Of a stretch of DNA of 64,000 nt, positions 11,087-22,622 are shown in pieces. The notes below the pieces were generated by a model, which saw only the letters and a list, made by a program, of their open reading frames with translations, was not told the origin of the DNA and searched no databases. Origin of the DNA: Rhyacophila brunnea (Eukaryota > Arthropoda > Insecta > Trichoptera > Rhyacophilidae); assembly GCA_022495005.1 (NCBI GenBank), contig JAGYXB010000158.1, positions 310,001-374,000 of the forward strand, in the 5' to 3' direction. The position numbers and the translations under genes are program-made. Positions within the stretch are counted from its first letter, which is position 1; the number at the start of each line of letters is the position of its first letter.

Positions 11087-11626
11087 TTAACTCTTTGAAT
11101 TGTTAATTTTGTGTACTTATAATAATTCTATATGTTAATTTTACTATCTATCGTAATATATGTTTATACATATGAATATTATTTTTCTTATAACATAATT
11201 CAATATATTGAAGATAATTTCAGTGCATTCAGTATTTAAAAAGGAAATTTATTCAATGTTATCTCTAGTGTAAGGAATATTGTATAAGGCAATCCATTAT
11301 TCATTTCGAAAACATATGGTAGTCTCCTGAATATGCAAGCTGGATTCTTAGATCGAAATAGTAATTTATAAAATTCAATGTTAGTACAATCGTCCTACCA
11401 CATAAAATAAGATGTCTTAGAAAGTAGTTCCCTCAAATAAAATATACATAATCATGAGAGTTGTTTAAAGAACGAAGAAGAAAATATTTTATCAAAATAA
11501 AGAAATATTTCAATTGCGAAAGTATGTTTCTCAAAAGGTTTGTCTTGCTTTGTTTATTATCAATAATTATTATATAACTAATAACCTGCATATTATTATG
11601 ATCGTTACAAAAGTACTAAAAACTAT
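11087..11626. other. AT-rich spacer between two hAT elements
   Basis: No gene, repeat pair or RNA signal was seen. Confidence 0.6.
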
Positions 11627-11634
11627 CTCATAAC

Positions 11635-12391
11635 TAGGGATTCCAATCCCGGGATCCCGAGCTATTTTCGATACCTATGAATCCCGGGATTGATAAACAT
11701 AATCCCGGGATTTCGGGATTGATTTTTTTTATCAACTTTTATGGAAAATAAAATAAAAGCGAAAATATAACAGAAAAAATACTTTTAATAAAAAATAACT
11801 ACACTAGAAATAAACTGAGTTTGAATGAAGTTTCATTTATACCCATGTGTAGGTAGCCGATTCATTTTATTTTTTCACATGAATTATTAAAAATGAGAAA
11901 GATTGGAAAAAAACAATTCTTCACACTTTTAACAAAGTAATTCCACCATGATATCATACGTTTTACGGCAGTTTCATATTTGGCTGTATAATTAGATTTA
12001 TGAAGCGGAAAGGCCATAAGTACGCCATGATTATTTGCTTTACTATTTTAAATCTCGCTAATCCATTCATTATGTCTTTACTATCAGAAACAGCAATCTC
12101 ATATTAAATTCACATTATTATTTATATTACAATATTATTTACATTTACTCCATTAAACTTGTGTATTTCCAAGATTGGACGTATACAATATTAACAATAA
12201 ATGTCTTAAATAGAATAAATTATACTAGATTTATTTTTGACCGATTTTATCAATGTTATTTGTAAATATAAAATTTTATATTAACAATGGAAAAAATGCC
12301 AATCCCGGGACCAGTCCCGGGATCCCGGGATTGTCAAATTGTAATCCCGAAATCCCGGGATCAGAATTTTGGCTCGGGATTGGATTCCCTA
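11635..12391. mobile_element. Non-autonomous hAT element with CCCGGGATT subterminal repeats
   Basis: The terminal inverted repeats start TAGGGATTCCAATCCCG and TAGGGAATCCAATCCCG. A perfect 8-bp duplication CTCATAAC lies outside them (11627-11634 and 12392-12399). Both subterminal zones are packed with copies of ATCCCGGGATT in both directions (about 11648-11725 and 12300-12370), the arrangement expected of transposase binding sites in hAT elements. On the minus strand at about 11920-12110 short stretches look protein-like (for example EIAVSDSKDIMNGLARF and YETAVKRMISWWNYF in different frames) but are broken. They may be a transposase remnant; I do not recognise the domain. Confidence 0.9.
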
Positions 12392-12399
12392 CTCATAAC

Positions 12400-12766
12400 T
12401 TCACCTATAAACGATGGGAATATTATTTCCTGACATATTATATCATGAATATTTTGATTATGTAGCTATAATATAAGGAATAATCCATAAATATTTCGTT
12501 TATTTTCGATCAATCACTTACATACATAATATGGATATACATAGTATTATATTAAGTATTTTAATTGTATGAATAAAATGGTTATATTATAAAATTACGT
12601 ATAGTATGACACACTTGGATAAATCATGGATAAAAAAATATCAAAAAACTTCACAAAGAAAATGTATTTTTATTAGATATTTAAATTTTTATTAATTATA
12701 AGTAATTATTCAAGGAAACTGTTAGGTAATGTGAAATATTTTTCTTTTAATTGTGGGTTTTTAAAA
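12400..12766. other. AT-rich spacer
   Basis: Nothing recognised. Confidence 0.6.
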
Positions 12767-12938
12767 CAGATTTTTGTTTTTACGAGAAATGGATGTCAGC
12801 CACTTACTCAATCTATTAGGTTCATACTCTGACTCATACACAAATTGAAAAACAATATGTGTACTTGCCAGACCCAGGATTCGAACCTGGGACCCACGAC
12901 GCTCTAGGCCGATGCTTAATCCGCACGGCTATCGTGGG
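12767..12938 (-). mobile_element. tRNA-derived SINE, family 2, copy a
   Basis: Read on the minus strand, a tRNA-like head (CCCACGATAGCCGTGCGG..., B box GGTTCGAATCC) is followed by CTGGCAAGTACACATATTG and a body ending in TCTCGTAAAAACAAAAATCTG. The LINE-like 3' tail seen in other copies is missing. Related copies are at 34658, 39451, 41695, 45141, 52572 and 61781. The head resembles a Leu/Ser-type tRNA but is embedded in a repeated body, so it is a SINE and not a tRNA gene. Confidence 0.88.
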
Positions 12939-13985
12939 AGTTAACATGTAATACCTACTTTTAATTTGTGATAAAGATTATTTTTATTTTTTGTGTACTG
13001 TGCTGCCGCTCCATAAATGTACAGTTGTTCGATATTTTAATTATATTTTATTTTTGTATTACGTCCAACTACTATGTCAATTTTTTTATATGGATAAATA
13101 AACACATAACTGTTTTTATAGGTTTTATTATTTTGGTAATTCTATGTCCATTGCGGACAAACACAGTATGCGAGAAACGATTATTCAATTTTATTAAGAT
13201 TTTTTGTGAATCGATAGATTAAAAGGTTTACTATCCACTGGAGACTGTTAGTTCTGTTTTATATCGATAAATGTTACTATAATGAATACGTCCTTTAATA
13301 ACTCTTGGTTATGAACCCCTGAATGACTATATTTTTTCAGACGTTATCTACTTGCCTTCTAAGACATCTTTATGGGAAAGCCTTTGTTTATCGTGCTTGC
13401 ATTAGTATCATTAATAGAAGTGATGAGTCATTTGGTTAATTGCTATTTCCACCTATGCGACGTGATGAGATTTATTTAGATAAGTAAACACTCTAATAAA
13501 GTACACGTATTCTAACCTGTACACTCTTGTTTCATTTTGTTTCACCGCTTCTCCCCATTATCCAAACCCAACAGACATGTGTACCTAGAGCATGTTACTT
13601 TGTTGGGAAAGGTTTACCACCAAAAGGTTTAGTTTGAATTGGCACTGCCAAAGAAATGCCTGTCGTTGAGAAATAACGTAAATTAAATACAGCAATAAAT
13701 AAAGGGGAAATAAAACACGAAAAACTATATTCATATTAGGTACAACCTAATTAAAATTTTCGTACTGACATTTTTTATACTGCAAGGAAGTTGAAATAAT
13801 ATTGATTTAAGGCGAAGTCTTCACTGAGCCTTTTTTAAAGAGGCACCTAGCGGAAAAATACGAAGCTTGCAATTTGAGACATTGTTTTGATAATTTACAA
13901 TTTTAGCTATATTAATGAATAAATATGTATCTAAAAACATTAAAAAGAAAAATATTTTTTATTTTAAGTCAAAGATAAACTTACA
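12939..13985. other. AT-rich DNA, nothing recognised
   Basis: An 84-codon hydrophobic frame at 12968-13222 has no family features and is probably chance in AT-rich DNA. Confidence 0.55.
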
Positions 13986-13989
13986 ATTG

Positions 13990-14185
13990 TAAAAAATGTA
14001 ATAAAATGTGAATTTGTTGAATCGGACCGCACCCTATTATTACATATATTTTATGGTCATATTTATTATTAAAATTTAGTTTATTAAGTTTTCTAAGCAT
14101 CACCTAAGAGATTTTTGACTAATTCATAGTTTTAATATTTTTTATATATATTTTAAAAAACATCGATTTTTGTTGGATATTGGAG
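13990..14185. repeat. Dispersed repeat D, copy 1
   Basis: This block matches 17433-17660 closely and 40850-41470 more weakly. Shared words include TTATTACATATATTTTATGG, GACTAATTCATAGTTTTAAT and TTTTAAAAAACATCGATTTT. No termini, TSD or frame were recognised, so the class is unknown. Confidence 0.6.
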
Positions 14186-14189
14186 CTTT

Positions 14190-16482
14190 GATAAATTGAT
14201 AGTTTTACATAATTAATATAAGTATACTGTTTGATTTTCGGTACAAATAAAATATTTTAAATAATTATAGGTACATTGATTTTCACATAAAGTTTGTGTA
14301 TGTTTGAAAAACGGTATCTTCAGATAATATTATTTTTAACTTTCAAAAAATCATCATTTTTGCGAAAAATGCGTAATACCGATTTGCAAAATCAATAATT
14401 ACAGATTCCAATAGAAAGTTTTATCGAATATATTTTACTTTTTACTTAATTTTTGGTGATTTTAAATACAATGTATAGTGTAAGTGAAGATAATAGGATA
14501 AAATAATTTGAAAAGGTGCTTTAGTCAAAGATATATTTTGAAATTAATTAATATGGCCTTATTTTAAATTTGGAACAAATCCGTTTAGAATAAAAAACCC
14601 CTTTTATAATATATCGCGAACCATAGCCATATAACCATAGCCCGATTTTTATAAAGAGAAAAGAATAAGCATTATAATGACGGACTTGTAGAGGTTTTAC
14701 CCAACTCTACAACGGCCATACCATAGTCTATGCTCATGTTTGGGGCATAGACAGTAGTAGTGAAGCGAAAACACCAATCTAACAGTTCTCTAGACCCATC
14801 GTTCTGTGTAGACGTTACAAGGGCGCTCCGCTCCTTCACTGAAATATCAAGTTAAAAGTTTCATGTACATAACCCTTAGTGATTAATATAATTATTTAAC
14901 ACTATGTTATTTACCGTATAATAACCAAACAAGTGAATGCGCACTATAATTATAAATGATACGAAACGCTAACGACTGTGCATTATTCATATCTACCCGA
15001 ACGCAAAGTGATACGTATAAGAGCTCAATTAATGTCTACTAATATTAATTAATGAATCGTTAAAAAAATTAAAGGTTGACAAAAACCGATGTAACATCAG
15101 AAAAGCTAAGTAAGTACTTATATGTAATTAAAATGAAAAAAGGATAAGGTATAGAAATAAAAAAGGTAGCAATGGATATTATACTTGAAGAAGTACTCTT
15201 ACGGTAAAGTAAAGGTTAATGTAAATTGACTCTTAATAATCGAAGCATGAGATTGCGCTATCACGTGGATTTGACTAACAGTGAAACATTTGCCTATAGA
15301 TATACTGATCGATACCAGTAGGAATATAAAAGTCAATATGAAAGTATTGTAAGTATATATATGACTAATTAAGGTGCCAAGTGTAATTACATAATGAAAG
15401 AATGGAGGAGTTAAAAGGGTACTGTAATTTAGATAGTTTATAATTATTCATTAAAAGATAAAACATACTAAAATAAATTTAAAAAAAGAACAGCCATGGT
15501 AATTTCTAAAAATTAAGACGCATTATGATCTCTTTTCGCAGTGACAGAGAATTCATACAAATCTAATATTAAAAATACATAGTTACTTATCTGAACCTCT
15601 TTCGTCCTTTTATAAAAACTGATTTTATTTAAAATTTCAAATACGTATTAAAAATGAATTAAGTTGGATGCCTTCCGTAGGCATCTGTCAAGGTAAACTG
15701 ATTAACAAATAGATCCGTACATGAGTGAAGCTAAAGATAAGATTATCAAGTATAGAAATCTGAACCCTTTATTCTGCAGCGAGCATCGTGTTCAGTGCGA
15801 AAGAGAAAATCAATCTTGTGTCTTTGTCATTTAGTTAGTTCATCCCTATAGCTAGTTTTTGATTAGTTATATTTGCAACGTGTTACCTGTGACTATGATA
15901 TTATTATTATCATATTATATATTATAATAATATACTATGTACTTATTTATATGAATATTAAATTAAAAAAAATACGTGCAGATCTACAGTGTGTTGCATA
16001 TTATTTGAATTAATATATCAACCTATGTGACAAAAATACTTTTGCTTTAATAAAAAGATTCTTGAAGACAATTTCAAAATAAATGTAGCTGAAAGATACT
16101 AGATTGAAAGTGATAAAGCAAGCCTTTTCCATCTACATGTCTGACACTTGAATTTCTTTTATTGCTAAGGCTTGTTCCACGAGTCAAAGAAAAGAATGTA
16201 TTTTTGGAACACTATTCTATTTTGTGAAACAATCGTCTTATCACTTATCTACGAGATAAATAAATTGAATATACTTGATTCCACTACAAGCTTTGTGATA
16301 CAGCTAATAAATTTCAAAAGAATATATTTTCATACTATTGTACTAGAGTTAAGTTCCTATGGTTGGATAATTATTTATTTTTAATTAAATACGTGTTGGA
16401 TTCCTGTATCTGTCCACTATTGTATATTAATAATTGTGTATTTACAAAAACTAAGTAGGTAATACTCGTTAATTGTAAAAAG
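14190..16482. other. Long AT-rich tract without recognisable genes
   Basis: The only less AT-rich part is 14630-14850 (with CATAGTCTATGCTCATG and GGGCGCTCCGCTCCTTCACTG), which shows no frame or repeat partner. Confidence 0.55.
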
Positions 16483-16494
16483 TCTATTAATATA

Positions 16495-16808
16495 TTATTA
16501 TTATTATTAAACTGGCGCTAGGGGCCGTTCAGGTCCATGGCCGACTGCACAACGTTTTTCCAGGCATCTCTGTCCAGCGCTCTCTCTTCCCAGTTGACTA
16601 TCCCCAGCCTTTCCGCATCCCTTTGAATGTTGTCCGCCCATCTCCGTCGAGGGCGGCCAAGAGGTCGAGTGCCAGCTGGTGTGCCTTTGTAAATCCTATA
16701 GAGAGTTCTAGATCGTTCAGATCGTACAACGTGGCCCGCCCATCTGAGCCTTCTTGACCTCAGAATATTAGTGATTCTAGGTTGGTATCGGTCGAAGAGC
16801 TCATTTCA
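16495..16808 (-). mobile_element. LINE 3' fragment with perfect 12-bp target duplication
   Basis: Reading the minus strand, a stop-free frame of about 100 codons gives the C-terminus of an endonuclease/reverse transcriptase: RLRWAGHVVR, GTRPLGRPRRRWADNIQRD, WEERALDRDAWKNVV and MDLNGP-stop. It ends in a (TAA)n tail. The copy is bounded by TCTATTAATATA at 16483-16494 and 16809-16820, a perfect target duplication. It is extremely 5'-truncated and inactive. It belongs to a different LINE family from the RTE tails at 10142 and 28555. A tiny copy of the same 3' end is at 25451-25537. Confidence 0.9.
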
Positions 16809-16820
16809 TCTATTAATATA

Positions 16821-17432
16821 AGATTATGAAAATTCATTAGCTATTAGTATTTTACTACTTACTGTATAAACAAATGAATGAATTATTACCTATTTAATAT
16901 TATACTATAGAGCAGTGAACTCCAACCTAATATGCATTCGAGATATGTTTAAAATTTAAATAATTGTCTGGCGAGCTAAGTCATAATGTAAGTATACCAG
17001 ATTCAGAAAATAATCCAAGAACGTTTTAAAATGCACATGATTCAATATACATCTGTTGAAAATGTTATATTAAAGCAGATAACACCATCAAAGTTGGCAA
17101 TATATAATATATATATATATAAATAGAAGTGATTTTAAATAATGTCAACTTTATGTCCAACAACATGAATGTCAAATGCCTAACCAATTTGGTGGTAAGA
17201 GCTACGATAGAAAACCATTTATTTGTAATCACTGATATTTAAAATAATACATGATTAAAATACAGTGGCAAAGACTCCATACTACGTGATTATGTAAAGC
17301 CTACCTTATTCATGACAATATTTTTAATAGACGTACACTTTATTAAATAAAAATAATTTAATTTACCAACGACATCTGTCATGTAAGAAAGTAGGAATGT
17401 ATTTTAAATAAATACAGATAACAGCAAATCTA
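16821..17432. other. AT-rich DNA with a short (TA)n run
   Basis: A TA run lies at about 17104-17120. Nothing else was recognised. Confidence 0.6.
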
Positions 17433-17660
17433 TGCAATGAAATGTGAATTTGTCGCAGGACCCCCCATTTTATTATTACATATATTTTATGGTCACATTT
17501 ATTATTAAAATTTAGTTTTTAAGTTTTCTAAGCTTCTCTTAAGAGGTTTTTGACTAATTCATAGTTTTAATATTTTTTATACTTATCTATTTTAAAAAAC
17601 ATCGATTTTTATAAAAAAATAATGTATAACTTGAAATCCTTTTTATTTATATCAAAGCAA
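17433..17660. repeat. Dispersed repeat D, copy 2
   Basis: It shares the core with 13990-14185 and, at its right end, GTATAACTTGAAATCCTTTT with 41430-41470. This shows all three are pieces of one longer repeat whose ends are not visible here. Confidence 0.6.
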
Positions 17661-18029
17661 GCTTCAATATTAGGACCATACGTAAATAAAATTACGAATC
17701 ATTTAAGCTTAGACTCATAACAACTCCCAATTAATTCTTCATGTTCGACATGTTTTTGGGGCACGTTAAGCATTTAACCATTTAAATTATTTAGCGAACC
17801 GTTTAGCATCTAGCCTAATCTGTTAACTCAATACAATATAACGGCGTGTAGGTGTAACATTGTCGCGTACCATATAAAATCAGTTTGACAAAAACAACCT
17901 CAAATTACCTACCGAATACCTAAAACTTTAGGGAGAGATTACACAGGGCTGAAACAAATTATAAACTACATAAATTGTGGCATATTTACATCGTAATCAA
18001 TTAAGCAAGAGTTACCCAGTAAATTAACC

Positions 18030-18310
18030 GCATTAAGTAACAATATTGCAAACAATACGCTGAACTGTTTGAGAAGTTTCTCTCGAAAGGTGCGCGAACA
18101 TACTGTTGGGGAGAGGTGAATCAATGCTGTAGTAGCGGAATAATATTGTTGACAGTTCGTTAAAATTCATGACAACACTTGACGCTTCTTGGCAGACTCG
18201 TGGCCGGTCTGTTCCAAGTAGCTCACCCCGGTTGTTATTTTGTAGTTTTTTCTTTTCTTCACACTTTTTGTGCCGTCCTTCTCTTTTCCGCGTAAACACA
18301 TTTTGACCTT
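18030..18310. other. Balanced-composition block, possible conserved non-coding DNA
   Basis: About 280 bp less AT-rich than the surroundings (for example GGCAGACTCGTGGCCGGTCTG). A minus-strand 88-codon frame spans it but has no recognisable family and is not called a gene. Confidence 0.3.
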
Positions 18311-18445
18311 TACGTTCCCATTATACGACGTACTTTCATGATATATTTTTAAAAGATTTTTTTTTATAAATATCTCAATTATTTATTTTATTTTATTTTT
18401 ACAATTATATAAGTAAATGTAACAATATTTTTATGTATTTAAGAT

Positions 18446-18535
18446 AATATTAATACTATCGACCGAAGGTACTTGAAATTTAAATTTAAATTCGAATGGA
18501 TTTAAGTTTTGTACTATTCCATTTGAGTCGTTTTT
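18446..18535. repeat. Short dispersed repeat with internal hairpin, copy 1
   Basis: It contains TAATACTATCGACCGAAGG followed by TACTTGA, then an AAATTTAAATTTAAATTCGAATGG palindrome-like run. The first 27 bases recur at 26905-26931. It is probably the end of an old MITE. Confidence 0.45.
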
Positions 18536-18605
18536 TGCGACCCGGGTTTCACCTTTCGGTATCTTCATTCACTATCTACACTCACCAAAAAGCCAATATA
18601 TAGGT

Positions 18606-18796
18606 GTAGGTGGCTCTTGTGGTGCAGTGCGGAAGGCGCTTGCCTTCCACCCGAGAGTTCCTGGGTTCGATTCCGGTCAGGACACACAATATTTATGTAT
18701 TTTTCTCAAAGCCTGGGTGTTTGTGATTGTTCAAAATGACTAACAACCACCTTCTAAGAAAAAACAAGGACATGGTTAGTAATAATTCTAAAAAAT
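18606..18796 (+). mobile_element. tRNA-derived SINE, family 1, copy 2
   Basis: It has the same head (GGCTCTTGTGGTGCAGTG, B box GGTTCGATTCC), body (CTGGGTGTTTGTGATTG) and tail as the copy at 531-728. The flanking perfect 11-bp duplication AATATATAGGT lies at 18595-18605 and 18797-18807. Confidence 0.92.
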
Positions 18797-18807
18797 AATA
18801 TATAGGT

Positions 18808-19734
18808 TTTTATTAATCAGCTTGATATTATGTGAGATATTTATAGATAATATATAATTCCAAATGTCCTTTATTTATACGAGGATAATTTTATTATCGA
18901 CACCTCTGTAGATTTTGAAAATCGGTGGCCAAGATTATGCCCACGTGTACTCTTAAGTTAAAGTTATATTAATTCAGTTAAAGCACACTTGAGTACATGC
19001 CATCGTCAGTCTTGGATAACTGCTCCGGAGAAATTTTCAGTGAAAGTTTCAAAAAACTAGTGCTTCTTACCCAAACGTATGCTCCCGTGATACGCCTGGT
19101 AAAACCAGGTGTGATATGAAACGGGTGTGGTTTAGTGGGGCTATTAACTTCAATGGTGAAGATAATGAATAATATATTAATTATAGTGATGAATGCCGTT
19201 ATACCGGATCAGCATGAATTTCGACAACGTAAAATCTATAAGTCATTTAACTATAATTGCTTCATCTAGCATCAGCGTTTTTATTACAGGCATTGATAGA
19301 GCAATTCAATTCAATTCATTTATTTTTTTAACATATTGTGGACATTACAAATTATAAGTTTAAGACGTTCACAACATGACATTTAGAAACAAAGATATAT
19401 AAATATAATAGTATTACATAAAAAAAGAGATATATCAGTATATGAATTAGATAAGTACAAGGAAGTACACCGGATGAGTTAAGCAGACCCTATTTTACAG
19501 CAATCGGCTGTCTCATGCTTGCATATTAATATCTCAGTACATCGCCAGTCAGTTCAATAATATGGTCAATCTTATCAGTACATCCGTTTCCACGATTATA
19601 ACAGTACTCTGTTATATTTTTATGAATGTTATATTTTTGTATCGATAAATAAACTCTCTTCTCGAGTCATCCGAGTAACTCCGACCTCATCTCCATACAC
19701 CTCATTATCCCTTTACAATTATATGCAATAGGTA
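18808..19734. other. AT-rich intergenic DNA
   Basis: A small hairpin CCTGGTAAAACCAGG lies near 19097. A CAATTCAATTCATTTATTTTT segment near 19310 resembles LINE/SINE 3' debris but cannot be assigned. Confidence 0.5.
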
Positions 19735-19742
19735 CAATAATT

Positions 19743-19978
19743 CAGGGCTCGAAATGGACCGGAGCGCACCGGAGCGCCGTTCCTGTTCGTGAAATCGGTA
19801 AAATTATCGCTCCGTTTCGTGGAAAAAAATAATTGACCATCTGAGGCCGATAGGCAATTTAATAGAAAATCTAACACACTTATTTTTATGAAATACACAT
19901 AAAATTCAATAACTATGTAAATATCTTCAGAAACCTGTCAAGCGCTCCGGTTCGTAAACTTTTCCATTTCGAACGCTG
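19743..19978 (+). mobile_element. hAT-type MITE, copy 1
   Basis: The ends are CAGGGCTCGAAATGGACC and, inverted, CAGCGTTCGAAATGGAAAAG. The subterminal zones are rich in GGAGCGC and CGCTCCGG words. The 8-bp flanks are CAATAATT and CAATAAGT (7 of 8 identical), consistent with a slightly decayed hAT duplication. A second copy in reverse orientation is at 26013-26274. Confidence 0.85.
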
Positions 19979-19986
19979 CAATAAGT

Positions 19987-21589
19987 GAACTAATAATACC
20001 TAAAATTAAGAACATATAAACAAATAATTATGTTTTCACTGCCGTGCAAGTAGAATATATCGATATCCAAAGTAATTTGGTCTAACACAGCTATTTCCTT
20101 ATGTGTTACCATCAATAGGAAGTTAGTTCTGGGCCTTGGGAGAAAAAACAATATACGTTTATGTTGTATAAGAATAATAAGAGTGGAAGTTTTAGCAGAA
20201 TGGAGGTGTTTGATTTTTTGCAATAACTACCCACCGCACCGCACCTTAACGGATGAATGGCGTATATATATTTCATACAAATAACAAATATCACTCTTGG
20301 AACGTATCAGATTTTTATGCAAATATTTTTTTTTATTTAAAAGTGTACTACAAAATTGTGTCTCAGATAAATGTTTGTATAAAAAAACGCTATAATGAGC
20401 TTAGAGAAAAATAAAATTTGAATATTGGTATCTCTTTCTTTTGAATGCGTTTTGTGAGATATAAATGGAACTATTGAAATATTATCTTCGTAATATTGAA
20501 TATTGTATTTCACTAAAAAATTAAAACCTATTTAAAAGTTTTACCCTATAATTATTTATTACCGTTAAATATGTTTTATTACTATACTCCTACCATTTTT
20601 CATTTCAATGTTGCCAATAGTCAAGCAATAATAATCGAAAACCAATAATATAATAATTATGTTAATTAAAAATATTATAACATTTTTAACGAGGTATAAA
20701 ACAGCCTCATAATATTTATTTGTTGTATTATTATAATTAGATAATATGTAAGTGCCGCCTTATTTCACACTTTCTAGGTTATGTTGTATGCTAGATATCG
20801 AGAACTCTTTTTTTATAATAGATACTACAACTTTACTTCAGTATCTCACAATAACTGTACAAATGTATCTAGGTGTCGTCATACGTCATAATATTTCAAA
20901 ATTATATTATTTATTACAAGATAATAACATTTCAAGAAAATGAACATCGGCAACATAACCTAAAATACTATTTTCATCCCAGCTATTATCATAAAAAGTA
21001 CACGCTACATTGACATCTTTTAATGAATTTTTTGAGTTTTTATTGTTACTTCCATGCAATTAATAAAAATTGAATAAATATTAAACAAATGAGTATTACC
21101 TTGTACGTAAAACCAGCTCGCCGGCCTATTTGATCTGTCCATAATCTTAATTTTATCATCACAAATAACTTTAAAATATTATGTCACTATTTACTAGATA
21201 ATACCAAATGGGGTATTATAAATATCAGATTTTTATAGGCCATTAATATAGTTTATATATTAAAAATCAATATAAGTAATATTGTTCGGTGTGTATTGTT
21301 ACTATTTTTATATCTCAAATCACAGCCATTGTAACCGATATAGTCAAGTATTTTGCAGAATAACTGTATTTTTTTAATTTTCCTATTTAAATACCTTATT
21401 AGAAGGATACTATTTTTATGAATAATTATAAAATAATGTTAAATTATGTTAGTATTTTTTTTTATTACGTTATCACTGAGAGTACATTGCTTAGAGTAAC
21501 GGATCATTATATCAGTTCATAAGTATAGCAATATTGTATTGTCAGCCATTCACCTTCACTTATACAACGATCAAATAGTCACACGTTGA
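19987..21589. other. AT-rich DNA, nothing recognised
   Basis: Several hydrophobic short frames occur but none has family features. A mildly GC-richer segment is at 20035-20270. Confidence 0.55.
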
Positions 21590-21649
21590 GTTCGTTGTAG
21601 TAATTAATTCCATGTACGTCACATTTGAGCGATATGTTATGTATAAGAT

Positions 21650-21880
21650 GAAACCGGAAATGACGAAAAAAAATTACGTCGTTTCCCAAAAGCTCTTCCT
21701 CAAAGACTAACGACGGCCGGCATCGAAGCCTCCCGTCGGAGGCTGCGACAGGGATAAAAGACACCACGCAAATATGAGCGTCCCTCTCTGGTGAGGGGGT
21801 TGCAAGTTCACACCCTTTTTGGGTGTAGGTTTTTAACCCGCCGCGAACGGCTTGCTGTGCTGTCAATTTTGCGGGGAAAT
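21650..21880. other. GC-richer block with five successive potential hairpins
   Basis: Stem candidates follow one another: GGAAATGACG with CGTCGTTTCC, AGCCTCC-CGTC-GGAGGCT, CCCTC-TCTGGT-GAGGG, ACACCC-TTTTT-GGGTGT, and CCCGC with GCGGG. The block is clearly less AT-rich than its flanks and shows no transposon ends. It could be a structured non-coding RNA or a regulatory element. A 103-codon minus-strand frame (21579-21890) overlaps it but has no family features. Confidence 0.35.
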
Positions 21881-21899
21881 AGACAAACATGGCTAACGT

Positions 21900-22382
21900 A
21901 TATCGATCTTAAATGAATATCTATATCTACCCAATTCATACATTTTAATATAATATTAAAGAATTATTACAACTGAAATACTAAAAACCTAAACCAATGT
22001 GGGTTAATAACAGCATATTATTAATAATGCAGTTTTTCACTAAATATTATGTAAAGATATGATTGAAAAAAACCTTGGCATATTTGTTAAAGAAATAAAA
22101 TGTGGAATGTAGTTGCGAAAAAAATGAGTATAGGTATAGAAAGATGAAAAAAAGCTATGGAAAACATTAAAAATTAGTGCTTAGTATCCAGCATTAGTAT
22201 CCAGCCAATTGCAATTAATAAATGTTGAACAAATATTTTTTTTAATTCATAGACCAAATCACAAGATTTAAAAATATATTTTATAAGTTATTTATTGAAT
22301 ATACCTACGTAATTCGGAAATACATTAATAACATAACTGTCATATTCAAAAAATATTATCAATTATACCTACGTTGAATTAA
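21900..22382. other. AT-rich spacer
   Basis: Nothing recognised. Confidence 0.6.
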
Positions 22383-22390
22383 AAAAATAC

Positions 22391-22614
22391 GGTACTGTTC
22401 GGTTATACCGGAGGCAGCGGAAAACGCATTTTGAAAATAGCCGATAAACTGGATTATTTGTTAGTTTGGGTTAGTTTAGGTTCGGTTAGGTTGGGTTAGG
22501 TTAGGTTAGGTTAGGTTAGGTTAGGTTTGGTTAGGTTAACCTAACAAATAATTCAGTTTATCGGCTATTTTCAAAATGCGTTTTCCGCTGCCTCCGGTAT
22601 AACCGAACAGTACC
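22391..22614. mobile_element. Foldback MITE with a TTAGG-like core
   Basis: Two ~74-bp terminal inverted repeats beginning GGTACTGTTCGG (22391-22465 and 22541-22614) differ at only about one position. They run through GGAGGCAGCGG, AAAACGCATTTTG and GCCGATAAACTG. The core (about 22466-22540) is a near-perfect GGTTA array of about ten units, identical to the common insect telomere motif. The perfect flanking 8-bp repeat AAAAATAC (22383-22390 and 22615-22622) indicates transposition. GG-starting ends and an 8-bp TSD fit Merlin- or P/hAT-like mobilisation; the exact superfamily is not settled. Confidence 0.88.
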
Positions 22615-22622
22615 AAAAATAC

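Noticed and set aside
22466..22540. TTAGG array as a chromosome end or interstitial telomere
   Set aside because: The array is enclosed by terminal inverted repeats and an 8-bp target duplication, so it arrived inside a mobile element.
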